From: AV80 sp035536995
Lineage (GTDB): Bacteria; Verrucomicrobiota; Verrucomicrobiia; Chthoniobacterales; UBA10450
Assembly: GCA_035536995.1 (NCBI GenBank)
Contig: DATLNB010000009.1
Span: 9,854-73,853 of the forward strand
DNA length: 64,000 nucleotides
Direction of reading: 5' to 3'
Below, one piece after another: positions 1 through 8,194 of this stretch (position 1 is the first letter of the stretch; the number at the start of each line of letters is the position of its first letter). Below the pieces are notes generated by a model. It did not search any database and had not been told where the DNA came from. It worked only from the letters and a program-made list of their open reading frames with translations. The position numbers and the translations under genes were made by a program.

Positions 1-567
1 CGCATCTCACAGCAGCAGGACATCCAGTTCTATACCGGCCCGTTTACGCTGAGTGAGAAGGCGCCAGTGATACCAGGGTCGAAGATGGTTTATCTCTCGC
101 AGCCCAAAGGCGAGGACAACTATTACAATCTCGATAACCCCGACGCGTGGGAGGCTGCTCCCGGCGCTACGGAGTTCTCAGACCTGATGGAGTTCATCGC
201 CACGCTTCCGTTCAAAGCGACCGCGAGGATGTTGATCATGTACGATCCGGAAGGCCGCGCTGTTACGGCGCATCGGGATCACGTCAGCTACGATTTATGC
301 CACGAGTTCATCTGGTTTCGGACGAACTTGCGGAAGCCGTTCTACATGTTGAACGAGAACACGGGCGAAAAGCAGTACGTCGAATCGCATAGCGCCTGGT
401 TCGACAGCGTGAACCAATTTCACGGCGGCGATGAGACCGGCGAGCTGGCGATCAGTATCCGGGTCGATGGCCTTTTCAGCGACGACTTCAAAGCGCAGAT
501 CCCGGTGCCTGAGTCGAATCTCGCGAGCACGCCGTCTCTGTGGGCGTGCGGTGCGCATTCTCTGTAG
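1..567 (+). CDS. 2OG-Fe(II) oxygenase-like protein, 5' end missing
   Basis: The reading frame is open from base 1, so the true start lies upstream; a GTG at 67 is the first internal start-like codon. Visible features are a HRDH motif near the middle, the stretch RTNLRKPFYMLNENTGEK, and a distal NQFHGGD followed by ISIRVDG. The early His-x-Asp and late His with a following Arg resemble the iron and 2-oxoglutarate ligands of aspartyl/asparaginyl hydroxylase-like double-stranded beta-helix proteins. That assignment is an inference from motif order. The stop codon TAG is part of a dispersed repeat (CTGTAGCC), so the last residues may be repeat-derived and the C-terminus shortened. Confidence 0.55.
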   Translation, partial: RISQQQDIQFYTGPFTLSEKAPVIPGSKMVYLSQPKGEDNYYNLDNPDAWEAAPGATEFSDLMEFIATLPFKATARMLIMYDPEGRAVTAHRDHVSYDLCHEFIWFRTNLRKPFYMLNENTGEKQYVESHSAWFDSVNQFHGGDETGELAISIRVDGLFSDDFKAQIPVPESNLASTPSLWACGAHSL

Positions 568-586
568 CCGGCGGCCTGTGGCCGAC
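562..586. repeat. CTGTAGCC-type palindromic repeat
   Basis: The short palindromic element, CTGTAGCCGGCGGCCTGTGG and onward, overlaps the stop codon of the preceding gene. It belongs to the same family as copies near 5305, 6964, 9988, 48.4 kb and 63.9 kb. Confidence 0.5.
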
Positions 587-670
587 GTGGAGCAAAACGT
601 CCAATTGCTGCAGGCCGCCCTTTCGCGTTCGCCGCAAGTCTCTTTCTGCATCGGTTTGAGCGAAACAAAG

Positions 671-2560
671 TTAAAATCGCAGCTTGAATCCGGCGTAAGC
701 GCCACGGCCAAGGGCGGGAAAGCCAAAGATCTCCGAGTATTTTTCGTCGCCGAGATTATTGATTCGGCCGAAAACCGAGAAGCGGGAGCTGACCTCATAT
801 TCAGCCGCGACGTTCACCAACGCGTAATCCTCAATGTCGAAATTGGGGCCACCGAAGGTTAGCTCTTCGCGTGCGTTCACGAATTTCGTTTCGATCGTGG
901 TCCGCAGTTTTTTGAACCACAGATACGACGCCGACAGGTAGACTTCGTTCCGCGGGCGCCGCGGCAAACGAGCGCCGGGCAATTGCGAGATATCGGCCTC
1001 GGAAGTCTTTTCCGCTTCAAGATAAGTGTAGGTGGCGAGGATGGTCAGATCCTCCAGGGGCGTGATCCGCAGCTCCGCTTCCACTCCCTGGGTTTCGGCC
1101 GCGCCGAGGTTCAACGTCTCAAATAGCCCGTTGAACCCGATCACGTTCGACAAGTCGTTGTGGAAATAGGTCAGACCAAACACGAGCCGCCCCTGACAAA
1201 ACCGCTGCTCGATCCCCGCGTCCCACCCGTCCGCGTCCTCCGGCTCGAGCGCAAAGTTGTTTCCGAAAATCTTGTCCTGGCTGGTCGGCGGGCTGAATCC
1301 CTTGGCCACGCTCGCGTGCAGATGCGTGTCAGTTTTCGCGATCAGATAACTGCCAGCAAACCGGTAGGTCCAGACGTCGCCGAACTGGTTGAAGTGATCG
1401 TAGCGTCCGCCCGCGACAAGATTCAGATGTTCCGCTGGAGTCACGCTGGCCTGCGCAAAGACGGAGGCCTGTTCCGTTTCGTCGCTGATGAACGTGGGTT
1501 GCGGCCCGAAGAGCTGCGAAACGAACGGACGCTCCTGCCCTGCCTCAACCTCGCTGTAGAACGCCCCCGTAGTGATTGTCAGCCATCGGGCTGGTTTCAG
1601 GTTGTTTTGATAATCGAGCGTGAAACGCTTGAAGAGCGCACGGGTCGGGCCCACGAAACCGTCCTCATTCGGGCTGTGGACCTGGCGCTCCTGGTCGTAG
1701 TCCAGAATCAGTTGGTGGTCCCACCATTCCGTCGACTTGAAATCGGCGCGCGGCGCGATAAGCCAGCGCTCGGTCACGAAATTATCCCGCGGTCTGGGAT
1801 CAAAAATCGTGTTCGGCAGTCCGATGTCGGCAAGCGAATAGGTAAGGAGGCTGCCGATGCGCACCTGTTCGTTAGGCGACCAGCCGACATTGGCAATAGC
1901 GTTGGTCAACCGGTACTCGTTGTTGGCCCGCTCGTTTTCGGTATCGAGGCGGCTGAGCGCCACTGAGTAATCGAATTGCTTCCAGCTTCCCTGACTGGCC
2001 AGCGATTCCCGGAACGTGCCGAAAGAGCCCGCTTCCGCGGTGAAACTGCCGGTCGGCTGGCCGGCACCGCGTTTCGTGAAGATTTGGATCACTCCGGCCA
2101 GAGCTCGCGGGCCATACAAGGTGCTTTGCGGTCCGCGCACAACCTCGATTCGATCGATGTTGTCCACGGTCAGGTCGGCAAAGTTGAAGGCGCCTTGCAG
2201 CCCCTGGTTCACCGGGATCCCGTCGAGCAGCACCTGGGTATGCTCGCTCCGCAGCCCTCGGGTGAAAACCGAGGTGAGTTGGCCGGGCGCGCCCGATTGG
2301 GTAACGGCGATCCCGGGAACTTCCCGCAATGCATCGGCAACCCGGCGCGTCTGTTTGATCTCGAACTCCTTCTCACGCACGACGCTGATGCTGGCCGGAG
2401 ACTCTTCTTCCGGCGTTTCAATGCGCGTCGCGCTGACCACGATGCCTTGGGTTTCCGCTTCCGAAGTGGCAAGCGCGCCAAATGTGACCGCGTCCTGGGC
2501 GCGGCAGATGAAAGGCAGGGCCACGATCGTGGCCGCCAGAAGCCATGGATAATTTCGCAT
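671..2560 (-). CDS. TonB-dependent outer membrane receptor, BtuB-like
   Basis: This is a 629-residue outer membrane gated channel that would take up a scarce ligand (vitamin B12, siderophore or similar) with energy from TonB. Residues 1-22 form a Sec signal peptide ending in CRAQ. A TonB-box-like GIVVSATR follows near residue 39. The plug domain shows DALREVPGIAV, LLDGIPVNQG and RGPQSTLYGPRALAG, which is the BtuB/CirA pattern. The rest is a beta-barrel ending in FKLRF with the C-terminal Phe needed for BAM assembly. Length is normal for BtuB-like receptors. No ABC importer lies nearby, so the substrate cannot be read from context. Confidence 0.88.
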   Translation of the reverse strand: MRNYPWLLAATIVALPFICRAQDAVTFGALATSEAETQGIVVSATRIETPEEESPASISVVREKEFEIKQTRRVADALREVPGIAVTQSGAPGQLTSVFTRGLRSEHTQVLLDGIPVNQGLQGAFNFADLTVDNIDRIEVVRGPQSTLYGPRALAGVIQIFTKRGAGQPTGSFTAEAGSFGTFRESLASQGSWKQFDYSVALSRLDTENERANNEYRLTNAIANVGWSPNEQVRIGSLLTYSLADIGLPNTIFDPRPRDNFVTERWLIAPRADFKSTEWWDHQLILDYDQERQVHSPNEDGFVGPTRALFKRFTLDYQNNLKPARWLTITTGAFYSEVEAGQERPFVSQLFGPQPTFISDETEQASVFAQASVTPAEHLNLVAGGRYDHFNQFGDVWTYRFAGSYLIAKTDTHLHASVAKGFSPPTSQDKIFGNNFALEPEDADGWDAGIEQRFCQGRLVFGLTYFHNDLSNVIGFNGLFETLNLGAAETQGVEAELRITPLEDLTILATYTYLEAEKTSEADISQLPGARLPRRPRNEVYLSASYLWFKKLRTTIETKFVNAREELTFGGPNFDIEDYALVNVAAEYEVSSRFSVFGRINNLGDEKYSEIFGFPALGRGAYAGFKLRF

Positions 2561-2763
2561 AACAAGTTACCTCAAACCTTCGAGAGGCGGACTTGCTCCC
2601 GCAGTGCGGGATGTCGCATCCACAGCTCTCATTCTTCTTTTTCGCGAAGAAGTTTTTCCGAGCCGTCACCCCGCAGAAGGTTCCGCGATCAAGGACCGCG
2701 GCTACAGGTCCGGCTCGAATGAGGTGGAGACGCGCAAATATTCTGGCTCCTGGCTTCTTGAGG

Positions 2764-2844
2764 AGGTTGAGAGTCGTTAGTTGAGAGTTGAGAGCCGTCG
2801 TTAAACAAGATCGGCGGCTCTAAACTCTCAACCATCTCTCAACC
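2764..2844. repeat. TTGAGAGTTGAGAG inverted repeat, copy 1
   Basis: The arms GTTGAGAGTTGAGAG-like and CTCTCAACYNTCTCAAC flank a short centre. A second copy lies at 4161-4240. It is a dispersed palindromic element with no coding content. Confidence 0.6.
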
Positions 2845-3055
2845 AGATCGTCCTTTTTTCCGCCTTCACCGCCCCGCAGTCGCGGGACGATTGGCCCTGG
2901 GAAATTGTATCCAGTCACAGCAGCGCAACTGCTCCCGAATCTCACGGGATTCCTCGCGCCGCTCCACAATTGCAACTGACAAAGAACTGCCGCCAGCAGT
3001 AGCTGGTCGCGTTAACACGCTCAAGGTTTATTTCGCCGCTTGCCTTCGCGTGTCC

Positions 3056-3158
3056 CAAGGAGCGGCGATTTCCAAATCGCCGGCTTTCTCCCCACCGAGT
3101 CTGGATCTCCAAATCGCCCGGGTAAGCAAGACGGCGGTTTGGAAACCGCCGCTCCTTG
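3056..3158. repeat. CAAGGAGCGGCGATTT palindromic repeat, copy 1
   Basis: CAAGGAGCGGCGATTTCCAA at the left is mirrored by GGTTTGGAAACCGCCGCTCC at the right. The related copy at 8117-8177 has the same outer CAAGGAGCGGCG / CGCTCC boundaries. This is a dispersed intergenic palindromic element. Confidence 0.65.
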
Positions 3159-3223
3159 AAAGCGCGAGGCTTGCGCTTGAGGGCCTACGACCTATTTATC
3201 TGAGACAATTCTCGCCATCTCCG

Positions 3224-4165
3224 ATGTCCAGCACTGCATCTTCCATTCTCGTCACAGGTGGCGCCGGCTTTATCGGCTCAAACCTGGTGCTCACCCTCCA
3301 GGAACGAATGCCGAATGCGCGCCTCACGGTGATCGACGATTTTCGGTCCGGCGATTTCAAGAACCTGGCCGGTTACAACGGTGACTTTGTCGCCAAAAAC
3401 CTCGCTACGCTCGATTGGGAGGAACAATTCGGAGACGAAAAATTCGACGCCATTTTTCACCTGGCTTCGATCACCGACACCACCCTGCACGACCAGTTCG
3501 TCCAAACCCACGACAACGTGGAAAGCTTTCGCCGGCTGCTCCGTTTCGCCCGGCCGAACAAGACCCGGGTTATTTACGCCTCCTCCGCCGCGACCTATGG
3601 CGCGGCCAGCGAAGCCAGCGTCGAGAGCAACGGGGCGGCGCCATCGAATGTGTACGCATTCTCTAAGGCGATGATGGACAACCTCGCGACCCGGGTCGCG
3701 ACCGACGCCAGCGACTGGATCATCGTGGGCTTGCGTTACTTCAACGTTTACGGGCCTCGCGAGGCGCACAAAGGCGTTCCGGCCAGCATGGTCCTCCATC
3801 TTTCGCGCCAGATGAAAGCCGGACAGCGTCCGCGCATCTTCAAGCACGGCGAACAAAAGCGGGACTTCGTCTACGTGAAGGACATAGTTGAAGGAAGCAT
3901 CCGCGCTCTCGAGGCAAAAGAGAGCGGCATTTACAACCTTGGCGCCGGCGAAGCCCGGTCGTTCAACGAACTTGTCGATATATTGAACCGTTCGTTAGGC
4001 ACTCACTTCGAGCCGGAATACATCGAGAATCCGCACGCCCATTATCAGAATTTCACCCAGGCCGACCTGACCAATGCGCGCAACCGGCTCGGTTACGAGC
4101 CAGGGTATACGCTCGAGACCGGCGTGGCCGATTACATGAAATGGCTCAATCCCGAAGAAAGTTGA
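3224..4165 (+). CDS. hldD: ADP-L-glycero-D-manno-heptose 6-epimerase
   Basis: The 313-residue cytoplasmic enzyme converts ADP-D-glycero-D-manno-heptose to the L-glycero form used in lipopolysaccharide inner core. The NAD(P)-binding Rossmann motif GGAGFIGSNL lies near residue 10. The SDR triad is SSAATYGA (Ser) and YAFSK (Tyr-x3-Lys). RYFNVYGPREAHKG and FKHGEQKRDFVYVKDIV are characteristic of the HldD branch rather than GalE. The ATG at 3224 was chosen because it directly precedes the nucleotide-binding fold; in-frame codons upstream run through a repeat. The stop TGA lies inside a TTGAGAGTTGAG repeat. Other heptose genes are not in the window. Confidence 0.85.
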   Translation: MSSTASSILVTGGAGFIGSNLVLTLQERMPNARLTVIDDFRSGDFKNLAGYNGDFVAKNLATLDWEEQFGDEKFDAIFHLASITDTTLHDQFVQTHDNVESFRRLLRFARPNKTRVIYASSAATYGAASEASVESNGAAPSNVYAFSKAMMDNLATRVATDASDWIIVGLRYFNVYGPREAHKGVPASMVLHLSRQMKAGQRPRIFKHGEQKRDFVYVKDIVEGSIRALEAKESGIYNLGAGEARSFNELVDILNRSLGTHFEPEYIENPHAHYQNFTQADLTNARNRLGYEPGYTLETGVADYMKWLNPEES

Positions 4166-4240
4166 GAGTTGAGAGCTAATAGTTGAGGGCCGCGCAACGG
4201 CCAAACGACGGCTCTCAACTCTCAACTACAAACTCTCAAC
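4161..4240. repeat. TTGAGAGTTGAGAG inverted repeat, copy 2
   Basis: The left arm GTTGAGAGTTGAGAG overlaps the hldD stop codon. The right arm is CTCTCAACTCTCAAC plus CTCTCAAC. It is the same family as 2764-2844. Confidence 0.6.
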
Positions 4241-4252
4241 TTCACCGAAACG

Positions 4253-5299
4253 ATGAAATCGAAACGGCCATCTATAAGCCCTGAGCAGATCAACGCGGAC
4301 CTGGCCTCAAAAAAAGGTCCGGTCTCGCAATTCATCGCGAAAAACTACCGCCATTTCAATGCGGCGGCCCTGCTCGACGCCGCGAAGGGTTACGAAACGC
4401 ATCTCGCGGCCGGCGGCAAAATGTTGATGACCATCGCCGGGGCGATGTCCACCGCGGAGCTCGGCATCTCGCTCGCCGAAATGATTCGCCGGGACAAGGT
4501 CCACCTGATCGTCTGCACCGGCGCGAACCTCGAGGAGGATATCTTCAACCTAGTCGCGCACGACCATTACGAGCGGGTGCCGCATTACCGGCAGCTCACC
4601 CCGGACGACGAGGAGCGGCTCCTCGGCCGGCATATGAATCGCGTGACCGACACCTGCATCCCGGAAATGGAAGCGATGCGACGGATCGAGAAGGCGGTGC
4701 TCGAAGAATGGGTCGCCGCGGATCGCGCGGGCGAACGTTATTTCCCCCATGAGTTCATGTATAAGATCCTTCGGAGCGGGAAGCTAAAGAAGAGTTATCA
4801 GATCGACCCGAAGAATTCATGGATGCTCGCGGCCTGCGAAAAGAATCTGCCGATCGTCGTGCCAGGGTGGGAGGATGCGACGCTTGGCAACATGTACGCC
4901 GCGGCCGTGATGCGCGGCGACGTGAAGAACGTGCATACCGTGCGGACCGGCATCGAATACATGACCTGGCTGGCGGAGTACTACACAAACAACGCAAAGG
5001 GCCTGCGTAATCGCGAAGGCTCAATCGGGTTTTTCCAGATCGGTGGCGGCATCGCCGGTGATTTCCCAATTTGCGTCGTCCCGATGCTCCATCAGGACCT
5101 CGAACGGACCAGCGTGCCGCTATGGGGTTATTTCTGCCAGATCAGCGATTCCACCACCAGCTACGGCAGTTACTCCGGCGCGGTGCCGAACGAGAAAATC
5201 ACCTGGGGCAAGCTCGCCGCTTCGACGCCGAAGTTCGTGATCGAAAGCGACGCGACGATCTGCGCCCCTCTGATTTTCGCGTGGGTGCTCGGGCAATAA
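4253..5299 (+). CDS. Deoxyhypusine synthase-family protein (possible homospermidine synthase)
   Basis: This is a 348-residue NAD-dependent aminobutyl transferase of the deoxyhypusine synthase fold. Recognisable blocks are AGAMSTAELG near residue 64, CTGANLEEDIFNL near 88, VPGWEDATLGN near 203, and GGGIAGDFP near 264. The catalytic-lysine block NEKITWGK puts the expected enzyme-imine Lys at residue 320, so it should be active. Bacteria lack eIF5A, the eukaryotic substrate. Some bacterial homologues are known to make sym-homospermidine from spermidine and putrescine, so a polyamine role is more likely than protein modification. It follows hldD after a repeat, and no polyamine genes adjoin it. 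Confidence 0.85.
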   Translation: MKSKRPSISPEQINADLASKKGPVSQFIAKNYRHFNAAALLDAAKGYETHLAAGGKMLMTIAGAMSTAELGISLAEMIRRDKVHLIVCTGANLEEDIFNLVAHDHYERVPHYRQLTPDDEERLLGRHMNRVTDTCIPEMEAMRRIEKAVLEEWVAADRAGERYFPHEFMYKILRSGKLKKSYQIDPKNSWMLAACEKNLPIVVPGWEDATLGNMYAAAVMRGDVKNVHTVRTGIEYMTWLAEYYTNNAKGLRNREGSIGFFQIGGGIAGDFPICVVPMLHQDLERTSVPLWGYFCQISDSTTSYGSYSGAVPNEKITWGKLAASTPKFVIESDATICAPLIFAWVLGQ

Positions 5300-5304
5300 G
5301 AGGA

Positions 5305-5381
5305 CTGTAGCCGTCGCCCTGTGGGCGACGTGAGAGAAGCGGCGATCACCGCCAACGCTTCGCACAGCGAAGCGGCTACAG
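5305..5381. repeat. CTGTAGCCG...CGGCTACAG palindromic repeat
   Basis: CTGTAGCCGTCGCCCTGTGG opens the element and AGCGAAGCGGCTACAG closes it. It lies between the convergent deoxyhypusine synthase-like and OsmC genes, where it could also act as a transcription barrier. Confidence 0.55.
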
Positions 5382-5400
5382 AAGAGGGGAACGCCCGCGC

Positions 5401-5811
5401 CTACCCTTCCCAGAAGAACTCGGTCGGGCGCTCGATCTCGGGTGGGAGGCTCTTGTGCACGGGACAATTGAGTGCGGCCGTTTCGAGTAATGCGCGCTGC
5501 GGGGTGCTGGGCGGGAGCGGGATGTGCACTTCAGACGGCAGCCCCACAATCCGGCGCGGCGCGTCCTTCGACATTTCCTTGCCTACCTTCACAGTCATCC
5601 CTTTCAGATCGAGCCCGTGGTCCTGCGCCGCCATCGCCAGGATCGTGCTCATGCAGGTGCCGAGCGCAGTCGCGACAAGATCGGTAGGTGAAAAGGATTC
5701 GCCCTTTCCCTTGTTATCCGTCGGCGCGTCGGTGGCGATCCTCGTTCCAGAGGGCCCGTGGGTCGCATCGCAATGAAGATCGCCGGTGTAAGTAATGGAA
5801 ATGTTGACCAT
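5401..5811 (-). CDS. OsmC family peroxiredoxin-like protein
   Basis: This is a 136-residue member of the OsmC/Ohr family, thiol peroxidases that reduce organic hydroperoxides in the cytoplasm. The family signature is present: SPTDLVATALGTCMSTIL carries the first redox Cys near residue 51, and NCPVHKSL carries the second near residue 116. Start at the ATG at 5811 gives MVNISITYTG, a usual OsmC beginning; an in-frame ATG eight codons earlier lies in a dispersed repeat. Spacing of the two Cys residues and the overall length fit YhfA/OsmC-type proteins. Its physiological peroxide is not evident. Confidence 0.82.
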   Translation of the reverse strand: MVNISITYTGDLHCDATHGPSGTRIATDAPTDNKGKGESFSPTDLVATALGTCMSTILAMAAQDHGLDLKGMTVKVGKEMSKDAPRRIVGLPSEVHIPLPPSTPQRALLETAALNCPVHKSLPPEIERPTEFFWEG

Positions 5812-5821
5812 AAAATCCTGG

Positions 5822-5890
5822 CCACAGATTAACACGGATCATCACCGATTCAGAAAAGCAAATCCGTGTTTCATCCGTGTTAATCAGTGG
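5822..5890. repeat. CCACAGATTAACACGGAT inverted repeat
   Basis: CCACAGATTAACACGGAT at 5822 is mirrored by ATCCGTGTTAATCAGTGG at 5873-5890. The right arm overlaps the last codons and the stop of the adjacent minus-strand hydrolase gene. Confidence 0.6.
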
Positions 5891-6944
5891 CTGAAATGAT
5901 TGGTGCCCGCTGAATCTGGTTGGCGTGCTTCGCGAGCGTCTCGCGAAACACCCTGGTGAGCCCGCCGTCGTGCAAGATATTCATGTCGGTGTTATGCTTT
6001 CGCACGTCATCGTTCTCCCACGATTCGTTCCACCAGCAGAACCCGATAATCGCTGGCCAACGGCCCGAGAACAGATCTTCCAGCGCCTCTCGCGCCCACA
6101 CGCTTGCCTGCACTTTGGGATGGCGCAGGGCGCAGCCGAACTCCGCGATCACGATCGGTTTGCCCGGCGCGAGCTTCGTTAGGCGGGGATAGGCATCGCG
6201 CAGCTTGAACCGGAAACTCTCAATCCCGTCCTCGGTCCGCGGCGTGAGCGGGCCGTAGACGCTGATCCCGATCCAATCGCAATATTGATTTCCCGGATAA
6301 TAATTCTCGAACCGGTTCCACTCTTCTTCCGGCTGGTCGAGCCAGTTCACGTGCCAGACCCAGTGCAGATTCGTCGCGCCCTCCCCGCGCATCAGGTCGA
6401 CGATATGCCGATAGGCGGCAACGTACCGGGCCGGTCCTTCACTCGCACCACCGTTCCATTTCCCGTTCCAGGAAAACCATTCGCCGTTCGGTTCGGTCCC
6501 CCATTCTATCAGGATCGGCGTTCGGAACTTCCGCGCCTCCCCCGCCCAGGCTTTCAGATCGTCGTCAAATCTCCCGGCGATGATGTTCGCGAGGGTAAAG
6601 ATTTTTTCCGGCCGGTTTTGCTCCGCGTCCGAGCGCAGCATCAGGCGCACGTATGGAATTTTCCCGAGGCCGCGAATCCAGTCGCAGGTTGGACTGGGGA
6701 ATTTTCGCGATTCAAACCAGTTGTGCGAAAACAGGACCCAAGCCGTTTTGGCTCCGGTCGTTTCTTCGAATCGGGCCACGTCGTGCGGAGTAACATCGTG
6801 CTCCGTTGGATCGCGGCCGGCGGGCGCTTCGTCGAAGTATAGGCCCTGGTAAAATTTTCCGGATAGCGGCGGCGGGACGACCTGGCCTGCGCAGGCCCAT
6901 GATGCGACAAAGAGAGCTATCGCGACGGCGTAACCCGGACGCAT
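5880..6944 (-). CDS. Exported glycoside hydrolase, GH26-like (beta-mannanase family)
   Basis: This 354-residue secreted TIM-barrel protein is probably a retaining endo-beta-mannanase or a related hydrolase. Residues 1-20 are a signal peptide ending ACAG. IEWGTEPNGEW places a candidate acid/base Glu at residue 151. VIAEFGC near residue 285 supplies a candidate nucleophile Glu. WVWHVNWLD and ISVYGPL fit barrel strands. The ATG at 6944 is chosen because upstream in-frame sequence crosses a palindromic repeat and would hide the signal peptide. The last two codons and TAA stop come from a CCACAGATTAACACGG repeat, so the original C-terminus may differ. Substrate is not determinable here. Confidence 0.7.
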   Translation of the reverse strand: MRPGYAVAIALFVASWACAGQVVPPPLSGKFYQGLYFDEAPAGRDPTEHDVTPHDVARFEETTGAKTAWVLFSHNWFESRKFPSPTCDWIRGLGKIPYVRLMLRSDAEQNRPEKIFTLANIIAGRFDDDLKAWAGEARKFRTPILIEWGTEPNGEWFSWNGKWNGGASEGPARYVAAYRHIVDLMRGEGATNLHWVWHVNWLDQPEEEWNRFENYYPGNQYCDWIGISVYGPLTPRTEDGIESFRFKLRDAYPRLTKLAPGKPIVIAEFGCALRHPKVQASVWAREALEDLFSGRWPAIIGFCWWNESWENDDVRKHNTDMNILHDGGLTRVFRETLAKHANQIQRAPIISATD

Positions 6945-6963
6945 GGTCGAACCTAGCACAACC

Positions 6964-7029
6964 GCTGTAGCCGCGGCGTTCTGTGGCCGCGTTCGCCTCT
7001 GCACGGCGACTGAGCGCCGTCGCTCCAGC
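6964..7029. repeat. CTGTAGCCGCGGCG palindromic repeat
   Basis: CGCTGTAGCCGCGGCGTTCT to the left is mirrored by GAGCGCCGTCGCTCCAGC to the right. It is nearly identical at its outer end to the copy at 63896-63959. Confidence 0.55.
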
Positions 7030-7033
7030 CAAG

Positions 7034-7069
7034 AAAAAAAGCAGGGACGCCGCAACGCGGCGTCCCTGC
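7034..7069 (-). terminator. Rho-independent terminator of the DUF2383 gene
   Basis: Read on the minus strand, GCAGGGACGCCGC and GCGGCGTCCCTGC form a 13-bp perfect stem with a GTT loop, followed by seven T residues. It sits 27 bases past the stop of the gene at 7096-7554. The stem resembles the GGGACGCCGC dispersed repeat at 8195-8278. Confidence 0.85.
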
Positions 7070-7095
7070 TAATCCTAAAACCTAAAACCGCCGAC

Positions 7096-7554
7096 CTAGT
7101 TATTCTTGGCCGCGTCGCGCAACGCCTTGATCCGGTCGTGCGCACTCTTCACATCCGTGTACTGCCGCGAAATCGTTTCGCGGATCGGGCTGGAAAGCTG
7201 TTCCTCTTCCATCGCCTTTTTGTACTCAGCCACTGCTGAATCCTCGCCCCGCTCACATTCGGCAAGAATGGCGTGGTCGTCCTGGCTGGTGATGGCTGAT
7301 TTCAGATCGATCCAGGCGCGGTGCAATGCACCGGCGGTGCTGCTGCTATTTTCCGGGTTCGATTCGCCCAGGCTGATCGCTTCGCTTTGGAGCTCACCGG
7401 CAAACTTGGCGCGCTGCAGCGAATACTCACTGAAAAGCGATTTCAGCTGCGAATCTTTCACCGCTTCCGACGCCTCTTTGAAACCCTGCTGGCCGTCTTT
7501 CAGGGTTTCGATCAAGCCGTTGATGGTAGAAATGATTTCTTTTTGTTGACTCAT
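7096..7554 (-). CDS. PA2169 family four-helix-bundle protein (DUF2383)
   Basis: The protein has 152 residues and no signal peptide. It begins MSQQKEIISTINGLIETLKD and is rich in Glu, Lys and Ala, with helices in the spacing of a ferritin-like four-helix bundle. It ends RQYTDVKSAHDRIKALRDAA, a pattern of DUF2383/PA2169 proteins. Glu and His residues that could bind metal are scattered through the helices, but I cannot assign a site. These proteins are often stress-induced; their role is unknown. The start at 7554 is supported by a purine-rich upstream sequence, and a strong terminator follows, so it is likely monocistronic. Confidence 0.75.
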   Translation of the reverse strand: MSQQKEIISTINGLIETLKDGQQGFKEASEAVKDSQLKSLFSEYSLQRAKFAGELQSEAISLGESNPENSSSTAGALHRAWIDLKSAITSQDDHAILAECERGEDSAVAEYKKAMEEEQLSSPIRETISRQYTDVKSAHDRIKALRDAAKNN

Positions 7555-7644
7555 AGTAAGAACAATACGCATATCGCGGCCCGAACGACCGGGTATATAT
7601 TTGGCGGGAATTTGCGGCATGGCGTCCCGGGCTTAAGTTGTTCC

Positions 7645-8097
7645 ATGAATGACAAAGTGAAGGGGAAGGATCTCACAAAAGAAGCGCCGCGGAGCCCGCG
7701 GGCCCGGGTTGGCGGATACGCAATTTTGGCGCGGACTTACGACAAATGCTGCGCGCTGATCGCCGGGAACATCGGCGATTATCATTTCGATTGCCCGCTG
7801 GATAACATGCTTTTCGGTTTCAAGGGCGTGAAAGCCGATGATTTCAAGGCCGAGGTGGAGAAGGGCGCCACAGACGAAGAGATGGCGCGCTGGCTGGACA
7901 ACAACGGCGATAAGAAGTCGCCGGAAGAAGTGAAAACCTGGAGCGAAGGAGTGGAGGCCGCGAACCCTTACCATAATCCCGAGAAACGGGAGTGGTTCGT
8001 GGAGCAGCTCAAGGTCTATAATCTGGACCCGGAGAAGACGACGCTCTTCGACTGGCTCGAGGTTGACGATAAGGCGAGCTACCAGAAAGCGGCGTAA
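7645..8097 (+). CDS. DUF5069 domain protein
   Basis: This 150-residue cytoplasmic protein contains RSPRARVGGYAILARTYDK near the N-terminus and GEYHF-like GDYHFDCPLDNMLF in the middle, the DUF5069 pattern. It continues with DEEMARWLDNNGDKKSPEEV and ends with NLDPEKTTLFDWLEVDD. The function of DUF5069 is not known. The ATG at 7645 is preceded by a short spacer shared with the divergent DUF2383 gene, so the two may share a promoter region of about 90 bases. A repeat cluster follows. Confidence 0.75.
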   Translation: MNDKVKGKDLTKEAPRSPRARVGGYAILARTYDKCCALIAGNIGDYHFDCPLDNMLFGFKGVKADDFKAEVEKGATDEEMARWLDNNGDKKSPEEVKTWSEGVEAANPYHNPEKREWFVEQLKVYNLDPEKTTLFDWLEVDDKASYQKAA

Positions 8098-8116
8098 GCC
8101 CGGCGTTTCGTTAGAC

Positions 8117-8177
8117 CAAGGAGCGGCGAGTCTCCAGATCGCCGACACAACGGCGATTTGGAAATCGGCGCTCCCTG
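8117..8177. repeat. CAAGGAGCGGCG palindromic repeat, copy 2
   Basis: CAAGGAGCGGCGAGTCTCCA on the left is mirrored by GATTTGGAAATCGGCGCTCC on the right. It is a shorter copy of the element at 3056-3158. Confidence 0.65.
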
Positions 8178-8194
8178 TTGCTTCTTCGAACTAT

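Larger units (their letters stand above)
2561..3223. other. 663-bp spacer between divergent genes
   Basis: No credible gene is seen here. The spacer holds the leader of the TonB-dependent receptor (2561-2700, with a GC-rich hairpin near 2594-2613), a TTGAGAGTTGAGAG inverted repeat (2764-2844), and a GGAGCGGCGATTT-type repeat (3056-3158). An open frame running into the epimerase gene from 2891 crosses these repeats and has no family features, so the epimerase start is placed at 3224. Confidence 0.6.

Noticed and set aside
2891..3223. N-terminal extension of the heptose epimerase
   Set aside because: The frame is open but crosses a dispersed palindromic repeat and has no homology to epimerases; the ATG at 3224 begins the Rossmann fold directly.
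6945..7145. Longer start of the GH26-like protein
   Set aside because: It would bury the signal peptide and run through a palindromic repeat and the terminator of the neighbouring gene.
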